From Polytrichum commune (Eukaryota; Streptophyta; Polytrichopsida; Polytrichales; Polytrichaceae), in assembly GCA_950295325.1 (NCBI GenBank), contig OX485807.1, positions 25,269,666-25,333,665 of the forward strand: 64,000 nucleotides of DNA. The letters are read 5' to 3'. The position numbers were made by a program, and so were the translations under genes. Positions 23,954 through 37,079 of this stretch are shown here, one piece after another (the first letter of the stretch is position 1; each line of letters starts with the position of its first letter). The notes under the pieces are model-generated. The model had not been told where the DNA came from, did not search any database, and saw only the letters and a list, made by a program, of their open reading frames with translations.

Positions 23954-24167
23954 CTACACTAAATATGTTATTTAGTGTCACTTATTATTTGAAGTTATAC
24001 AGTGCTATATATTGATGTAATCTTTTACCAAGTAAAGTTGTTAATGTTCTGTAATGTCCAAACAACCAATTTGACATTTGTTGGTAGAATATGAGATATA
24101 TAATAAATAGACATAGCATTGCGTAAATCCAAATAGTAAGTGACACTAAATATCAATTTTAGTGTAG
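23954..24167. mobile_element. MITE, ACTAAAT family, 214 bp
   Basis: Terminal inverted repeats start CTACACTAAATATGTTATTT on the left and CTACACTAAAATTGATATTT on the inverted right, continuing with similarity to about 40 bp (AGTGTCACTTA). The interior (TTTACCAAGTAA, TTAATGTTCT, ACAACCAATTTGAC, GTTGGTA) is shared with the copies at 26358 and 27785. Confidence 0.8.
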
Positions 24168-26357
24168 CACTTTGTAATATGTTATGACTTTGTTTAATTA
24201 CCTACACATTGTGAGAAAAGTATTATTTTTAGCATACTGCCAGATAGGAGTGTCAAATTTCTCAAATTCCTGAAAAATGTCAAGAGTTTGAACTTTGGTC
24301 TCGATGTTGGACCTTACAAAGTAAGGGTTGAGCGAGTTTCCGTAGGAATATGTAATTCAGGAACACATAATTTACTACCCATCTCTAAGTTTAGATGGAT
24401 TGTTTAATATAATAACCCTCGTCATTAAAGGAGACATGGTAAGGTAGACTTTTGGGTGCAAAATAGTTCAAAAGCCTCATTAAAAATATATTTATATTAT
24501 TATTCTAAGGATTCTTACAAATGATGCCTCACAACATACAGTCAAAAAGTCAATGTTCAACACCCACTTACAGTGATCACTTTAGACACACCTATGTAAC
24601 CATTGAAAAAGGTCACATTATATATGTTTTTTGAAAATTCAGTTTGTCGTCAATTAATTATTAGACTACATATTTCCATCTTTGAACATGTAATATTCTA
24701 CACTTGACATAATAATGTTTGAAACAAAGTTTCAAACCTATAATCATAAATTTTAAATAGATCTAAGACTTGGTGGCTTGTAGAGATGATGTAGAAATTG
24801 AGCCTCATAGCCTTTAAAAGTCAAGGTGGTGATTCAACCAAGAATGACCAAAAATAACAAAAAACTATTTATTGGAGATTGATAGACATTAGTATCATAT
24901 ATAAATATTTCCAGAATTAGCTAACTTTCAAGTTCATTATCATCAAATCGTGTCATGTTCTATTGCGAGTCTAGAGACATGTATTGACCAAAAAATTTAG
25001 AAACTCCACTGTCAAGGAGCTCCGTTGTCAAACTCTTTTTGTTGCCCGCTTTCGCTATTATATCTTTTCTTCCACTTGACGAATTCCATAGATAGTTCTA
25101 CATTGACATTTGTAGTTTTTGCCCACACTTTACGTTGAAACACATTTCTTTGAAGCCCTCAAATCATAGTAGCAATCATAAGGAGGCTACATTAATTCAA
25201 CTTCGTTTTTGGGGGCGAGGGGCCACAATTGCTCCACCGTGTCATCATATGTTGCATGTGGATTGTAAAGCGGAAACAGAATGCAAGTGTCATCAAGAAT
25301 CTATGGCACAACTTTTTAACCGTACCAAAGGCAAGCAAGGAACAAAAGTCTCATGTGACATGCTTGAATAGGTGCAAGAAAATAGGCTTGCATGTTTCAT
25401 CAATCTTCCCATCTCTTCCATCTTGTATTACGCGTTTCACAAAGCACGAAGATGGAGGATCAACCATGAACTTCTTCATAGTGCACGACACCAAACATTG
25501 TGATTTAGTTTGGTCCACACTATTCATCAGCCACGTACCCACATTAATCGTGTAAGTGATAATCAAAGAGGGTCTCTCATGATATTTGTCGATACATGAC
25601 AAATCACAAAGATCATTCTACTTAACATCGCACGTCAATTTTAATGCCACACTAAATCGTATATATTGTTGTGTTTGCTTGACCAAAATTGGGGGAATGT
25701 CTTCATGTGAATGGTGAGCGATAACATAGGAGCAATGAGGAAGAAAATGTCAATGATAATACACACACTAACATCCCATTACCGTAGAATATTTGCAATG
25801 GAAATGTCAACGGACCATGTAGTACACGGTTATGGATAGTTTATGTGGTTATTGCACTTAACAACAAATAGTATTCCCATATCAAAGCTAAGGCGACATC
25901 AACTTTCCGTTTTAGCTTCTCTCAATGGAAACGCGCCCTCATAAAATACGGCGCCTAAGCTTAGTACAATCATGGGGTTATTTTCCAATTTTCACATCAA
26001 GTTTTTTTCTTTTTCTTCTCGGGAAAGAAGGCCAGAAAGTCAATGTTAATTTTTTCACATCAAACTTGACTTGAGTTTATAAGTGGAATGGCGGAACCAA
26101 CTTGGGTTGACAACTTGGATTTGGGGATGTCCGAGGATTATTTATTTATTTCATATCCTTTTCATATTACTTGCCGCACTACCATAAGGGTTGGGCACAT
26201 GGCCCAACTTTGCTGCCCTATAATTGTTTCTAGCCCACTAGGGAGGTAGGTCACCTAAGCGAGCGGCATATCAAAAAAATTATTCTAGCCAAAGCAAGCC
26301 GCCACCCGAGCTATAGTAGAAACACAATTTGCATTTTATCCCAAAACAATAAACACA
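24168..26357. other. Gene-free repeat-like DNA
   Basis: AT-rich, with no open frame beyond about 110 codons. The frames near 25135-25602 show no recognisable domain. I see no additional element boundaries. Confidence 0.4.
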
Positions 26358-26585
26358 CTACACAAAATATGATATTTAGTGTGACTTTTTGTTCAGAATT
26401 AAGTGTTCCTATATTTTTTACTATTAATGTACTTCTTTTTTTTTACCAAGTAACCGTGTTAATGTTCTATAGTGTCGAAACAACCAATTCGACCATGATT
26501 GGTAAAAAATGAGATGCACAATAGACAGTTATAACATTGCGTAATTCCAAATAGGAAGTCACACTAAATATCATATTTTGTGTAC
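26358..26585. mobile_element. MITE, ACTAAAT family, 228 bp
   Basis: Bounded by CTACACAAAATATGATATTT and its inverted counterpart ending TTTTGTGTAC. The interior TTACCAAGTAACCGTGTTAA and ATAGTGTCGAAACAACC is nearly identical to the copy at 27785, which marks them as recent siblings. Confidence 0.8.
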
Positions 26586-27784
26586 TTGTGTTTTTACCTA
26601 ACGGTAACATTGAATCATAAATTCATGTTGTCGTAATTATATATATTTTAATTTCTTGGCACCAAAAGTCCTCCCAGGGCAGCCCAAGAAGGTATCATTG
26701 ACTTCCAACCGAGCATTGAATTCCGACCAAAGAACAATAAAGATCAAATAATCATTATCAAGGCTCGCTTACTTCACTGGGAGTTCAGGCCCCGCCCCTT
26801 GCCATAAGAACTTCCGTGTGCCATTTAATATAACATATAAGAACGTACGCCACTTAAAATATCCGAAATTGCCCTCACTCTTTCAACCGACCCAAACATG
26901 GATGTCATGTGACATTCATGTAAGCAGGCCTTATGTGGTCACTCTTCTTTATTATGGAACACTCATTATTTGAGTGCAGGGCACGTAGTTAAGAGTGGAC
27001 ACCAAAACGACACGTGTTACAATGAGATTGGACTCTGTGTTCAAATTTTAGACACGACAATGACCACAATTGAGAGGGCATGCATGATCACTTAAAAACT
27101 AAGAACATGCTCACTCATTTTTATTTCTTTTATTTCTTTTTTGTAACTTTTACATCTTAACTCCCATCTAAGATCTAAAATGAAACTATGCAAGATTTGC
27201 AACCGCTAACCTAGATGAAATAATTTATGAGTTGATTGAACAACCATTTTTCTGGGTGTGGAGTTCAAAGTGTCTGGCATAATAGGTCCACATACTTTAG
27301 GACGGGTGATAAGGGCCAATTCACACATGAGCCAAGAGCCATGACCATGAAATTGTGAGAGCCCAAAAGAAAGTGTCCAAAGGCCGTCCCAAGACACCTC
27401 CAACATCATGTAGTGTGGTCACGGACCCTCAAGTGTAGTGCAAAGTCATATGTGACTGGAGCCTGAACCAAATGCTATTTCAATGAATTTGTATCCATGT
27501 GGGTCCTCACACATGATAAAATAAAAAATAAAAATAAAACCAAGGGTTGTTAGAATTTGGAGTGCGATGCTCTCCCAATAGTTTTGTGTTAGGTCTACCT
27601 CCAAGAGGTGGTTTTTGAAAATAGTCCAAATGACCATGAAACATGATCCATTCGATGCCATGTAAGAATCCATGTAGACTCTACATCCATCTTGCATTCA
27701 CAAACTCCATTGGTCCCTCAAGCGTAGTGTGAAGTGAACTTGGACCGGTTCTACCATTTCCACCAATTGAGAGTGCTTGAAGTG

Positions 27785-27995
27785 TACACAAAATATGACT
27801 TAATGTTCGGAGTTACATGTACCTATATTTTTAATAATTGATGTATTTTTTTTACCAAGTAATTGTGTTAATGTTCTATAGTGTCGAAACATCCAATTTG
27901 ACCATGGTTGGTAAAAAAATGAGATGCATAGTAGACAGTTATAGCATTGCATAATTCCAAATAATCTGTCACACTAAATATCATATTTTTTGTAG
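27785..27995. mobile_element. MITE, ACTAAAT family, 211 bp
   Basis: Bounded on the right by CACTAAATATCATATTTTTT and on the left by a more diverged TACACAAAATATGACTTAAT. The interior TTAATGTTCTATAGTGTCGA and GACCATGGTTGGTAAAAAAA is shared with the copy at 26358. The left TIR has drifted more than the right. Confidence 0.75.
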
Positions 27996-28139
27996 TGGTC
28001 AGGTCGGATCCTTTTGACATAGAGGCAAATGGCATAAAGAAAGAGGGAATCATGACTTAAAGATTTCATAATCAAATGTAGCTCTCACCATTGTTAAACC
28101 CTCATGGCCGAGGCCTTAATACAAACACTATTCATAACT

Positions 28140-28224
28140 CTAACACTCAAGTTTATCCTACATCACACTATCACTCATTCCTAATTCTAACACTCAAGTC
28201 TATCCTACCTCACACTATCACTCC
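28140..28224 (+). repeat. 47-bp tandem duplication
   Basis: The block CTAACACTCAAGT(T/C)TATCCT starts at 28140 and again at 28187. Each copy continues with TCACACTATCACTC. Two copies only. Confidence 0.8.
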
Positions 28225-28790
28225 CATAAGCACTAAAAGAAGGCGTCAGACTCTTCGCCGAGAGCCTTTTTATACTACGAATTAGAAAGCTTTACTAGAA
28301 AAATATCCTAAATCTATTTACTCGTAGATATGACACCTAATTCTATAATAACATAAATATGACTAAGATAGAAATTTCTTACCCCATCAACTTGATAAGG
28401 TGTAGGCCTTGTCACCGTTCTATCAACTTGGCATTAGCAAGTAATGGCCACTTGACCAATATCTTCTAGAACTTACCACAATTCCTAGCAACTTACCTAT
28501 TTTCTAATCCTAAGTAAATCTTCACAATGCTAGTAAATCAACAAATTTAACCATAACAGTCACATGCTCTCAGTCTCGTGTGTGAAGTGGTCCTAAGTGT
28601 TGTGCACAAAGTCTCAAAATCAACTCATAGCCTTATTAAGATCATGTCCTTATTAAGTGTGTGAAATTTTATAAGGAGTACATACTACATCACCCAGTTC
28701 ATTGCCTGATATTTATATGGAAACAAGGAATCGAGTCTTGACAATTGTGTTTTTGACTACCTATTGCTTCCTACACTCATTATCCCAAAT

Positions 28791-28975
28791 AGAGTGTGTT
28801 ACTATTTGGAGTTACGCAATGAAATTACTATTTTTGGATCATGTAATATTTTATCAAGCAAAGTCATTTATGTTTTATAGTGTCTAGACAACCTATTGAA
28901 CTTTCGTTAGTAAAAATTGAACTCTTGACTAAGACATAATACTACGTAATTCCAACCTATCAGCACTTATGATAA
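28791..28975. mobile_element. Decayed member of the ACTAAAT MITE family
   Basis: Interior blocks TATAGTGTCTAGACAACC and ACTACGTAATTCCAA align in order with the 26358 and 27785 copies, but the terminal repeats are degraded. Confidence 0.45.
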
Positions 28976-29029
28976 ATCACAAAGACAAATGGACGAGATG
29001 CCGGACTCATGGATGGTTACTATGTGGTC

Positions 29030-29336
29030 GGAGTCACTGCCATTTCATGTCCTGGATTTGGAGTGTAAATCAACGTCGTCTCCAAGGAGGACATCGCATA
29101 CTAAGTCTTAATTGGTAACACATATGCATTGCACATGCCCGGACTTCTTGAAAATGTCATCTCAAGCTTTGGGAAAGAAAGGAAAATGGGTGTACTACAA
29201 ATATCTATATTATGTGTTTAGATTTTTGTGCAAGGTGGATGACAAAGGTGACAGGTTTATTCACGCTCCAACCTACACATACAACGAGGTCACACAACTA
29301 TTTGAACTTGCCGGTGTTGTAGAGTGTGAGTAATGT
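29030..29336 (+). pseudogene. SWIM zinc-finger fragment of a transposase-like protein
   Basis: Frame 29112-29333 contains HCTCPDFLKMSS, then GKWVYYKYLYYVFRFLCKVD and a tail FIHAPTYTYNEVTQLFELAG. The CxC half of a SWIM finger (CxC...CxH) is present, but the expected second pair in the GKWVxCKHLYY context reads Y-K-Y, so the zinc site is broken. Upstream sequence in the same direction contains stops. SWIM fingers are typical of MULE-type transposases and relatives (family knowledge); which parent protein this came from is not clear. Confidence 0.45.
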
Positions 29337-29579
29337 TTGAAGTGTTGTATTCAACTGCATGCTTGAGGATGTCATTATCTGACATGTATTAATGTGAATT
29401 CTTATGAAAAAATTCAGCATTGGACTGATAGATTTTGGAAGTATCCATGGTTATAGGCCCTCATTGCTATTATTCAATCAAAATATCAGTTTTTTATGAG
29501 TGAAAATTTCCCTAAAACTAGTACCAATTTTAGAATTTGTGCCTTAAAGCCATATAACATTATTAAAATTAGCATCATT

Positions 29580-29650
29580 GCTCACATGTTACCGCTCACT
29601 GCTCATGTGTTACTGCTCACCACTCATGTACTACCACTCACCGCTCATTA
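29580..29650 (+). repeat. 21-bp minisatellite, about 3.3 units
   Basis: Units of the form GCTCA(C/T)(A/G)TGTTACCGCTCAC repeat at 29580, 29601 and 29622, with a partial last unit. Confidence 0.75.
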
Positions 29651-31213
29651 TTCATCTCTTAGCTTCCTTCCATATGTTACATACATCTTCTTAGTGATGG
29701 GGGTAGTATGATAGTCGGAAAAATATGAAGCAAGCTAAAACACTTTAAGAAAACATTGTGTGGGATTTGTTGTGATGGAGGAAATGTTGGTGTAGGTATT
29801 GAGTTTGTGAGATCTTGTGGTCTAAGCCCCCCCCCCCCACCTGCCCCTAGTTTTGAGACTTTTGATGTGATAATTGATTTGGTATTCACAACTACATACT
29901 ATACTCTACGCATACAAAAATAGACATTGGTCTTTAAGGGCTTAAGTTCGAGCTCCTTGCTTCTTCTTGTGTTTAAGTGACCTTACATGGAAAATAGGCT
30001 TTGTTTCCTCCAAATAATGACTTTTTGTACCTTTTAAAGTTGTATTAGTTTGCATGTTTTTCGGAATGTTGGGGGACAATATCCATATTATTTTGGGCAT
30101 CTTGTGGTCTTATCAGTGGTTTACTTATTTCTTGCTAAATAGATTTGCAGTCTAGAAAGATACTACACCTTCAACATCTAACACTGTGGCGTACTACAAT
30201 TTTGACATATCACAATAATTTTTGTAAATGTAACTTTTCTTTATCCACACCATCTTAGGCCCATAACATTATATGTTTAGAAGAAGCAATACATAATCAA
30301 TGTTTTAAACAAGAATATGAATACCTTGGGTTGAAATCAAATAATATCAAAAAATCAACTCCATGCTTAAAATTACAATGTGTTTCAATGTTTAATTGTT
30401 TAACTCCACCCTAAACTCCATAATATTAACCTCCATAATTTCACTCACTCTCTAACATCCCAAAACCCTAGGGAACGGATGTTCGTAGTTCAAATCTCAC
30501 TCCTTATTGTCACATTTCTCTCCCTTATATCACAAATTTTTCCATTAATGCAAACCACCAAAGAAGTCACCTTCTTATTCTTCTTCTCCTTCTTATGCCA
30601 CTTGTTGAATGTTGGTGCATGCATATGCCACATCGCCCGGGAAGGCCAAGTGGAGTGGACCACACCACATCAATAAAATGTTGCACTTTGTATTATTCCA
30701 TAGTGTCACATGCTACACTGATTCTATAGTATCACGCATCCATGTTAACACTACAAAACTCCGTAATATCACATGCACTTTGGTAACCACAAGTGTGAAA
30801 CTACGGAGTTTAGAGTGTGCCTTATAGCATCTAGTCTAGGAAGAGTTCAATGGCAAAACCACACAATTCCCATAAGTTTAAAGGTAGGAAATAATTAAGC
30901 TGATGTAGAGGATCTTCCTTGGCTTTGGACACACGTGCCTGATGAGAAACAACCCTAGTGGTTTCTTGCACGTGTTGTCCTTTGTATAAAATCATTAAGT
31001 CGAGTCACAAAAGTTAGAGTCACATCATGGGTGTTCTTGTAAAATATTGTTAAGAGGAACCATGACATCATGCATGTAATCTTCTTTTATACTTTTATCA
31101 TTATGATATATATCATCACAAGGTGAGTTGACTTAAGCGCGGTCGGTCAACTTAGTTCATGAAAGATATGCAAGGTAGAGGGCATGCAACAAGGGAGCTA
31201 CGCTATTTTGTCT
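29651..31213. other. Gene-free intergenic DNA
   Basis: No supported coding region. It contains a 12-C run (29827-29838). A short plus frame at 30479-30676 is hydrophobic but has no supporting context. Confidence 0.4.
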
Positions 31214-31408
31214 AATTAGTGTGGGTAACCATTTGGAGTTATGCATTTGAAGTTATACATCATTACTAAGAGTATCTTTCTTTACCCAAATAATATAAGT
31301 AGCTAGTATGCACACCAAAGAATGTGATGTAACTTATTTGGTAAAAAATGATAATGTCGGGAAACATTTATAGCAACATATAACTCCACATGGTAACCCA
31401 CATTATCT
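31214..31408. mobile_element. MITE-like element with about 28-bp TIRs
   Basis: The left end AATTAGTGTGGGTAACCAT, running on into TTGGAGTTATG, pairs with the inverted right end GATAATGTGGGTTACCATG, running on into TGGAGTTATATG. The interior has TTGGTAAAAAATGATAATGT, reminiscent of the ACTAAAT family, so the two families may be related. Confidence 0.6.
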
Positions 31409-34400
31409 AAACAAAAATAATGGAGTTATGATTTGTGTCACACAAGTAATGGAGTCAAGTAGAAACCTAACATAAATGGGTTTATGGTTGATTCCTCCCA
31501 ACTTAGTATCACTAAGGTAGAAGGGCACATTCCCGCTCGGGTCCTTAAACCGCTCACTAGACCTATTGTGAGGCCAAACCCACCACCCTTAAGCGTCCTA
31601 GTCCGGGTGGTGGTTTTGAGAATCACATGTGTTATACCCAAACTCGTGGTAACATGGAATGTAACTCCCATCTCAATGAACTTCCAACTTACTTAGAATC
31701 ATGATGTTTTATTGATGTTAGCCTCTTGAATAGGTAGAGCATTGGCCTTCTCAAGGGTCCACCCTGCTGCCTTGGCCACACATGCCCTTAAGGATATTCC
31801 TCTTGAAACCTTGGCCTTGGCCAATGTTTTCTCATCAGTGCTCTTCACCTCAATGAGGCTATGGGTTGCCGACTCCATGAATCAATTAAGTTTCTAGTGT
31901 CTTAATTCCCAATTGTCAACCCAAGCACATTCTCCTTGTGTGGGGCCAACAACCCAATCTCGTGCTTCACATCCATATTAGCACATCAATTTACTCCATG
32001 ATGAGAATACAAGTGTTGAAAAACACTTCTCTCTCTTATCACTCTCATGTCATCCTCCTCACAAGTTCACTCCCAAGTGTCACTTCCCGCTATATGGGAT
32101 TTCCTAACTATAACTCTAATCCTAACCCAGCTAACCTCTTAAATCCTAACCTATCTAGTTACTTAATTCCTAACACAGCCCCTACTCTTTGATGCAGCCT
32201 TTACCCCAGCAGGCTCGGTCCAGTAGCCCCTTAGACTCAACCAGCAGCCTGCTGGGCTTGCCGAAACCACCCTCTGCAGTCCCGGTCCAGTAGCTTTGCT
32301 GCAGTCTCAGAACCCGAGAGTCGACTAAGCACCAGAATTAAATGCCACGGCCGAAAATCATAATTGGATGCTACAAATTAAATCTTATGAACTAAGCCCT
32401 ATAAACTAAATACTACAAACTAAATATTATGAGCTAATCACTATAAAATGCCACTAATCCCAACACTATAACTAAGCACTATAAAACTAACCTCACAACC
32501 GGTTGGCACCGGTTTCCCCCCAAAGAAACTTGCACTTCCCCATGCCTCCTTTCTAATCACACTCTTTTCCTCTAATTCTAAGAGCTCAAAAATTCTAGAG
32601 AGGAGAGGGAGAGAGAGAGAATGAGAAAGAGAATGATTTTGAAGAAGAGAGAAGAAAAGGTAAAGAGAGGGAACTTAAGGAGAAGAGAGGATAAGGGAGG
32701 AAGAGGAGAGATAGGGCATCCAATCACAACCCCTTAACCTTCTCCCCCTTAGTAGGACCTCATCCTCTCCGCTAACCCTTCAACCCCTAAACCAACAAGA
32801 ACACGTTCTAATTCAAACAGTTAAATCAAAGGCACTTCCCCTTGCCTCATCAAGCACTACTCCTCTAATCAAAGCACTCCCTAATGTCACTAAGCTTCTA
32901 ATTCACCACACAAAATGGCTTAAGGCCTAAACATAAATCCACACCAAGCCTCACTCTTTTTATACTTTTGATTGTTTCAATAACACTCCAATTGCAATTC
33001 TAATTAAATTTTAAACATAAAACAAATATGAGCACTCATTTTGGGCTCATACCTATCCAAACAAGAGGTACATTATAGCTTCGTACCTCAAATTTCTATG
33101 TAGTCATGGTGTACATTTTTGGGGTGAGTGGTTTTAGGTACCCCTATGAGTTCTCCTTCCAAAATTCATAACTAATTCAATATTAATCCAAAATTAATTA
33201 TTCCAATTGGTCCAATTTCCAATGTACTTTGCACATCTTCCAAGATTGATCCCCCCTTAATAACTCCCCAATGAACATGCCAATCTGAAATTCGAGCAGG
33301 AATGTGCCCCTCTACCTTAAACTAATTTGGGATCTTTCATGCTGATTTGGTGGTCAAGTAGGCTAATATGGAAATCTCCAAGCTACAAGGTATTCCCAAC
33401 GTTTCCACCTTTAGCATATTGGAGTGGCATAAACCATTAGCCCAAGGAAGGGGATTTTTTTTGGCACCTACTTTTTGTAGACCTGGGGAGGTCACTATCA
33501 AAATTCTATTAAACCACATGAGAAAAAAAGTAGGGTACTTTTAATTCAAGAGAGGAAAAATTATATGAAAATTGGAAATACTATAGCTTGGATGAAATGA
33601 CCCACACAATATTATAACTAAAATAGGGTAGTTGAGAAATATAGGTAGTATTTAATTTTTTTTCAATTAATAAAGCATGGTATATTATATTTGGAGGAAC
33701 AAAGAATTTACGTTAGGTTCAAGAATGTTTTTGGATTGGATGAGAAGTTGCCTTAATTGACTAAAAGCCGTCGAATTCAGATGTTGGCGAGCTTGGGGTG
33801 GTTACTAAGAGTTTCAAAATAGTGTTGAATAGTTTCAAGATCTAGTGTTGCAAGATCTAGTATTTATATATACCATTAATATTTTTTGTCATTTTAATGG
33901 ATTAATCTCAATTTATGTCAAAATTCCAATATTTTGATAAATGACATGGTTTACAAACAAGATTAAGTCTATAAAATAAGTTGCGTGTACTATGACATGA
34001 ATTCTTGTGCAAGTCTATGCAATCCCACTCGGATGTATGCAAACATATGTTGACATGTGAGGCAGTGGGAACCACAACACCCAAAAGTGGAAGTGCAAAA
34101 ATCCATGTTTGTTGTGTGGATCCCAAACCTACCCCGCGTATGTCTGCCGTTGGGCCACCACATCTGACTCCAAGTGCCATATGCAATTTCTCTCACTTCT
34201 CTGTGTTTCTACTTTATGACTTTGTTTTTTAACCGCCCCAATGTGAATGTGCCTAGCAAATTGGAGGATATGTTGGATGCATGTGCGTCTTGAATGTGGA
34301 TATACATCGTGAAGTGCGGAAATCATCGAGGTGTGTACCAACCAAAATCCTTTGCATGCACTGAAAACCTATCTTTCGGCAATCATGTTAGCCCACTGCC

Positions 34401-36551
34401 GTGCTCCCAATAAATTTCCAAACGTAGAAAATGACAATGACATCAAAATTGCATATAAAAAAAAATCCCCACACATGACGATTGATTGCAATAAACATGA
34501 AATTAAAACTAGTACATGTGGGTGAAAGTAGAGTGTTGAACTCTGTCTAGCAACCTATACAATTGTTACAAAATGTTGAACTATTTTTAGGTACTAGGCA
34601 TCCCACATACGCAACATGTTGCTCAAAGTGAGCATGTTTGGGGTGTCTTCCATAACCTGCACACAAGGACAATAATAGAATGTAGCATTGCCTTCACATA
34701 CTACAACAATTACAATTCAATAAACTTGGAAACATCAGCTACGTGGCACAAACTTCTAAATAAATGTGGTATCCAAACTTGTGAATGCATAGTTTAAGTA
34801 TAGATATTGCAAACAAACACTCGTTGTGTTCAAGGATACGGTTGGCAACAACCCTATCAAATTGACCATAGGTTAGACTCGCATACTGTGATTGGCCACA
34901 TGTTTTGCTCGACAATGTTATTTGGACATGTAGTGTCGGATGCTGCAAACATAAGCATTTATTTATTCCTTGTAAAACAACACACCATAGAGGAATATTG
35001 GCAAAGCGTTGGGACGAAACCACGGCGGACATAAGAACAAAAAATCTTGTACTATAGAGCAACAAGTCCACGTAAATGCATCATCATGACATTCCGCAAC
35101 ATTTAGAAACAAGAGTTGCCTACCATCATCAAAAGTTGTTTGTCTAGGTCTTGCACAAATCACTCAAGTTGGCTTATGGGTTTATGTACAGTGCGAATAT
35201 TAGCATGTCTCTTGCAATAAGCATAGTCTGGCATATGGGGCGGTGTGATTTGCAAATTGGGGGGCACACTTACAATTGGAACAAACTTTGAATTATCACT
35301 AACAACAACAATTTGCGAACTCCAAAAGGAACAAGAGACGCCCATTGGATATGAAGTGCACCTTTGTGGGCGTTCAAACGGTCATGGGCCAAATTTTACA
35401 CAACAACCATGGTTGGGGGACCCACACATGCGTCAAAAGGTATGAGGACAAGGGGATGTTATTTGGACATCCTTCCATTATGATAGGATTCAACATTTGC
35501 ATATGGTTATAACATTGTATTAGAATGATGAAAATATAATAAAAAAACCACCACATACATCTCATGGGCTCTTGCCCTAACTAGATGTTCATCTCAATGT
35601 CAGTGGTAGTGATGTAGTGATGTCATTATATGTGGCGATGTAAACAAGCCCTAGTATCGGGAAATGAACTAGAAAAGGCAAACAAGGGCATGGAGTTGAA
35701 AGGCATGGCGATGCACATGACCAACCCATGAATAGAAAATGGGTTCCACATTCACCAACATACAAGATGGAGACACGGAAAACATACACAATCTATCACC
35801 GTACGTCATTCCCATAATGTTGTGCATGCGATATGGATTTCCATGGCAAGGTATATGTGTCGACCACGGGAAGCATGCATTAGATTGCATCCACCCATCC
35901 CCAATGGACTTCCCACCGTCAGATGGAACTTTGACATGCACACATCCAAAAAAGGCAAGATTGAAACATGATTGGGACCACCAACCCATTTCCAAGAGTT
36001 GCACATTTTGAGCAAATAGACAAAGGCGATTACGCGTCCACTCGAACGCACCGGCCCAAACACACACCTCCCTCCCCCAACCATTGGATAATTTGGCCTC
36101 AAATGGAACCACACCTCACAAAATGGAAGCACCATGTGCCAAACACACATGTGTTGCACATTGAATGAAACACATCATGGGACTACCAAGCCCACTAAGG
36201 CAAAGGTGGGGGGTTGACTGCAAATTGGGCACCCAAACAACATGGGAGAATGATAGTGAACAAAACCTTGCCTATTGGATCATTTCCAAGAGAAAACCAA
36301 GTGTAACTATTTGAAAGGTAGCGAAGACAATGGGCCTATATGTTCATACGAAGATCGCCAATTTAATGTGACAAGTGTGTCCATCATGTACAAAAAGTGA
36401 CAAAGCATACAAAATTCAAAAGTTCTTCATTGCATATACAATGCACATTTCAATGACAAAACCAAAGAAAAGTATTAATTCGTATTTTGATTTAATGCAC
36501 AATAATATGACCCCATAGCACACAACCCGCGGATGCAAAACACAAATTTGA
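31409..36551. other. Long gene-poor stretch, mostly decayed repeat DNA
   Basis: No gene I can support. At about 32590-32715 there is a strand-asymmetric polypurine stretch (GAGA-rich). Around 32350-32480 degenerate CTATAAACTAA-like blocks recur. Open frames such as 35669-36112 (-) lack domains and have an open complement on the other strand. Some plus-strand frames (34807-35034, 35245-35445, 35739-36011) could be decayed transposon ORFs but I do not recognise them. Confidence 0.35.
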
Positions 36552-36809
36552 TGTTGTAGAGGATAGAGTATTAGATTGCTCATAGTCAATAGAAATATAT
36601 ATTTTGAAAAAAAGGCATGAGAAGTAATAAGGTTAGAATAAGGCTAGTCCAAAGAGGGATAAGAGTTATCCCATATTGTTTGTGTGAACCAATGAAGAGA
36701 AGAAAAACAATAAAATGCAAAGCAAGGAAACTATGAGACCATCTCACTCCAAGCATTGTTCATATGCCTTTGTATAGGTGTCTATGCTTGTGCAATCTTA
36801 TCTCCTATA
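36552..36809 (+). repeat. 5' LTR of the copia element
   Basis: Aligns in direct orientation with the 3' LTR at 38735-38993. The boundary is accurate to about 10 bases. No primer-binding site is evident just downstream, consistent with a deletion or decay at the LTR-internal junction. Confidence 0.75.
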
Positions 36810-37079
36810 GGCTAATGTGTTTACAAACTAAAATCAACATAAAAAATAGAGACATGGTATTCATGGAGGATGATACAAGCATTGGAAATGCTTTGGAGAT
36901 ACGTCAAAGTGGGAAAAATGAAGGCCCTACGGCGGTTGTTATGGACAAATCTTCCAAATCATCTTCGTGTGATGATGGTGACAAGCGTGAGGAACAAGTG
37001 AGAGATCATTTGGTTGCAAATAAGAAGGCAATTGAAATTTCCGTAGAGAATGACGGCTACATTGAGATTTGGCAAGGAT

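Noticed and set aside
35669-36112. 147-codon minus-strand frame
   Set aside because: No domain, Trp/Cys/His-rich composition typical of reading AT-rich CCCA-type DNA backwards, and competing open frames on the other strand.
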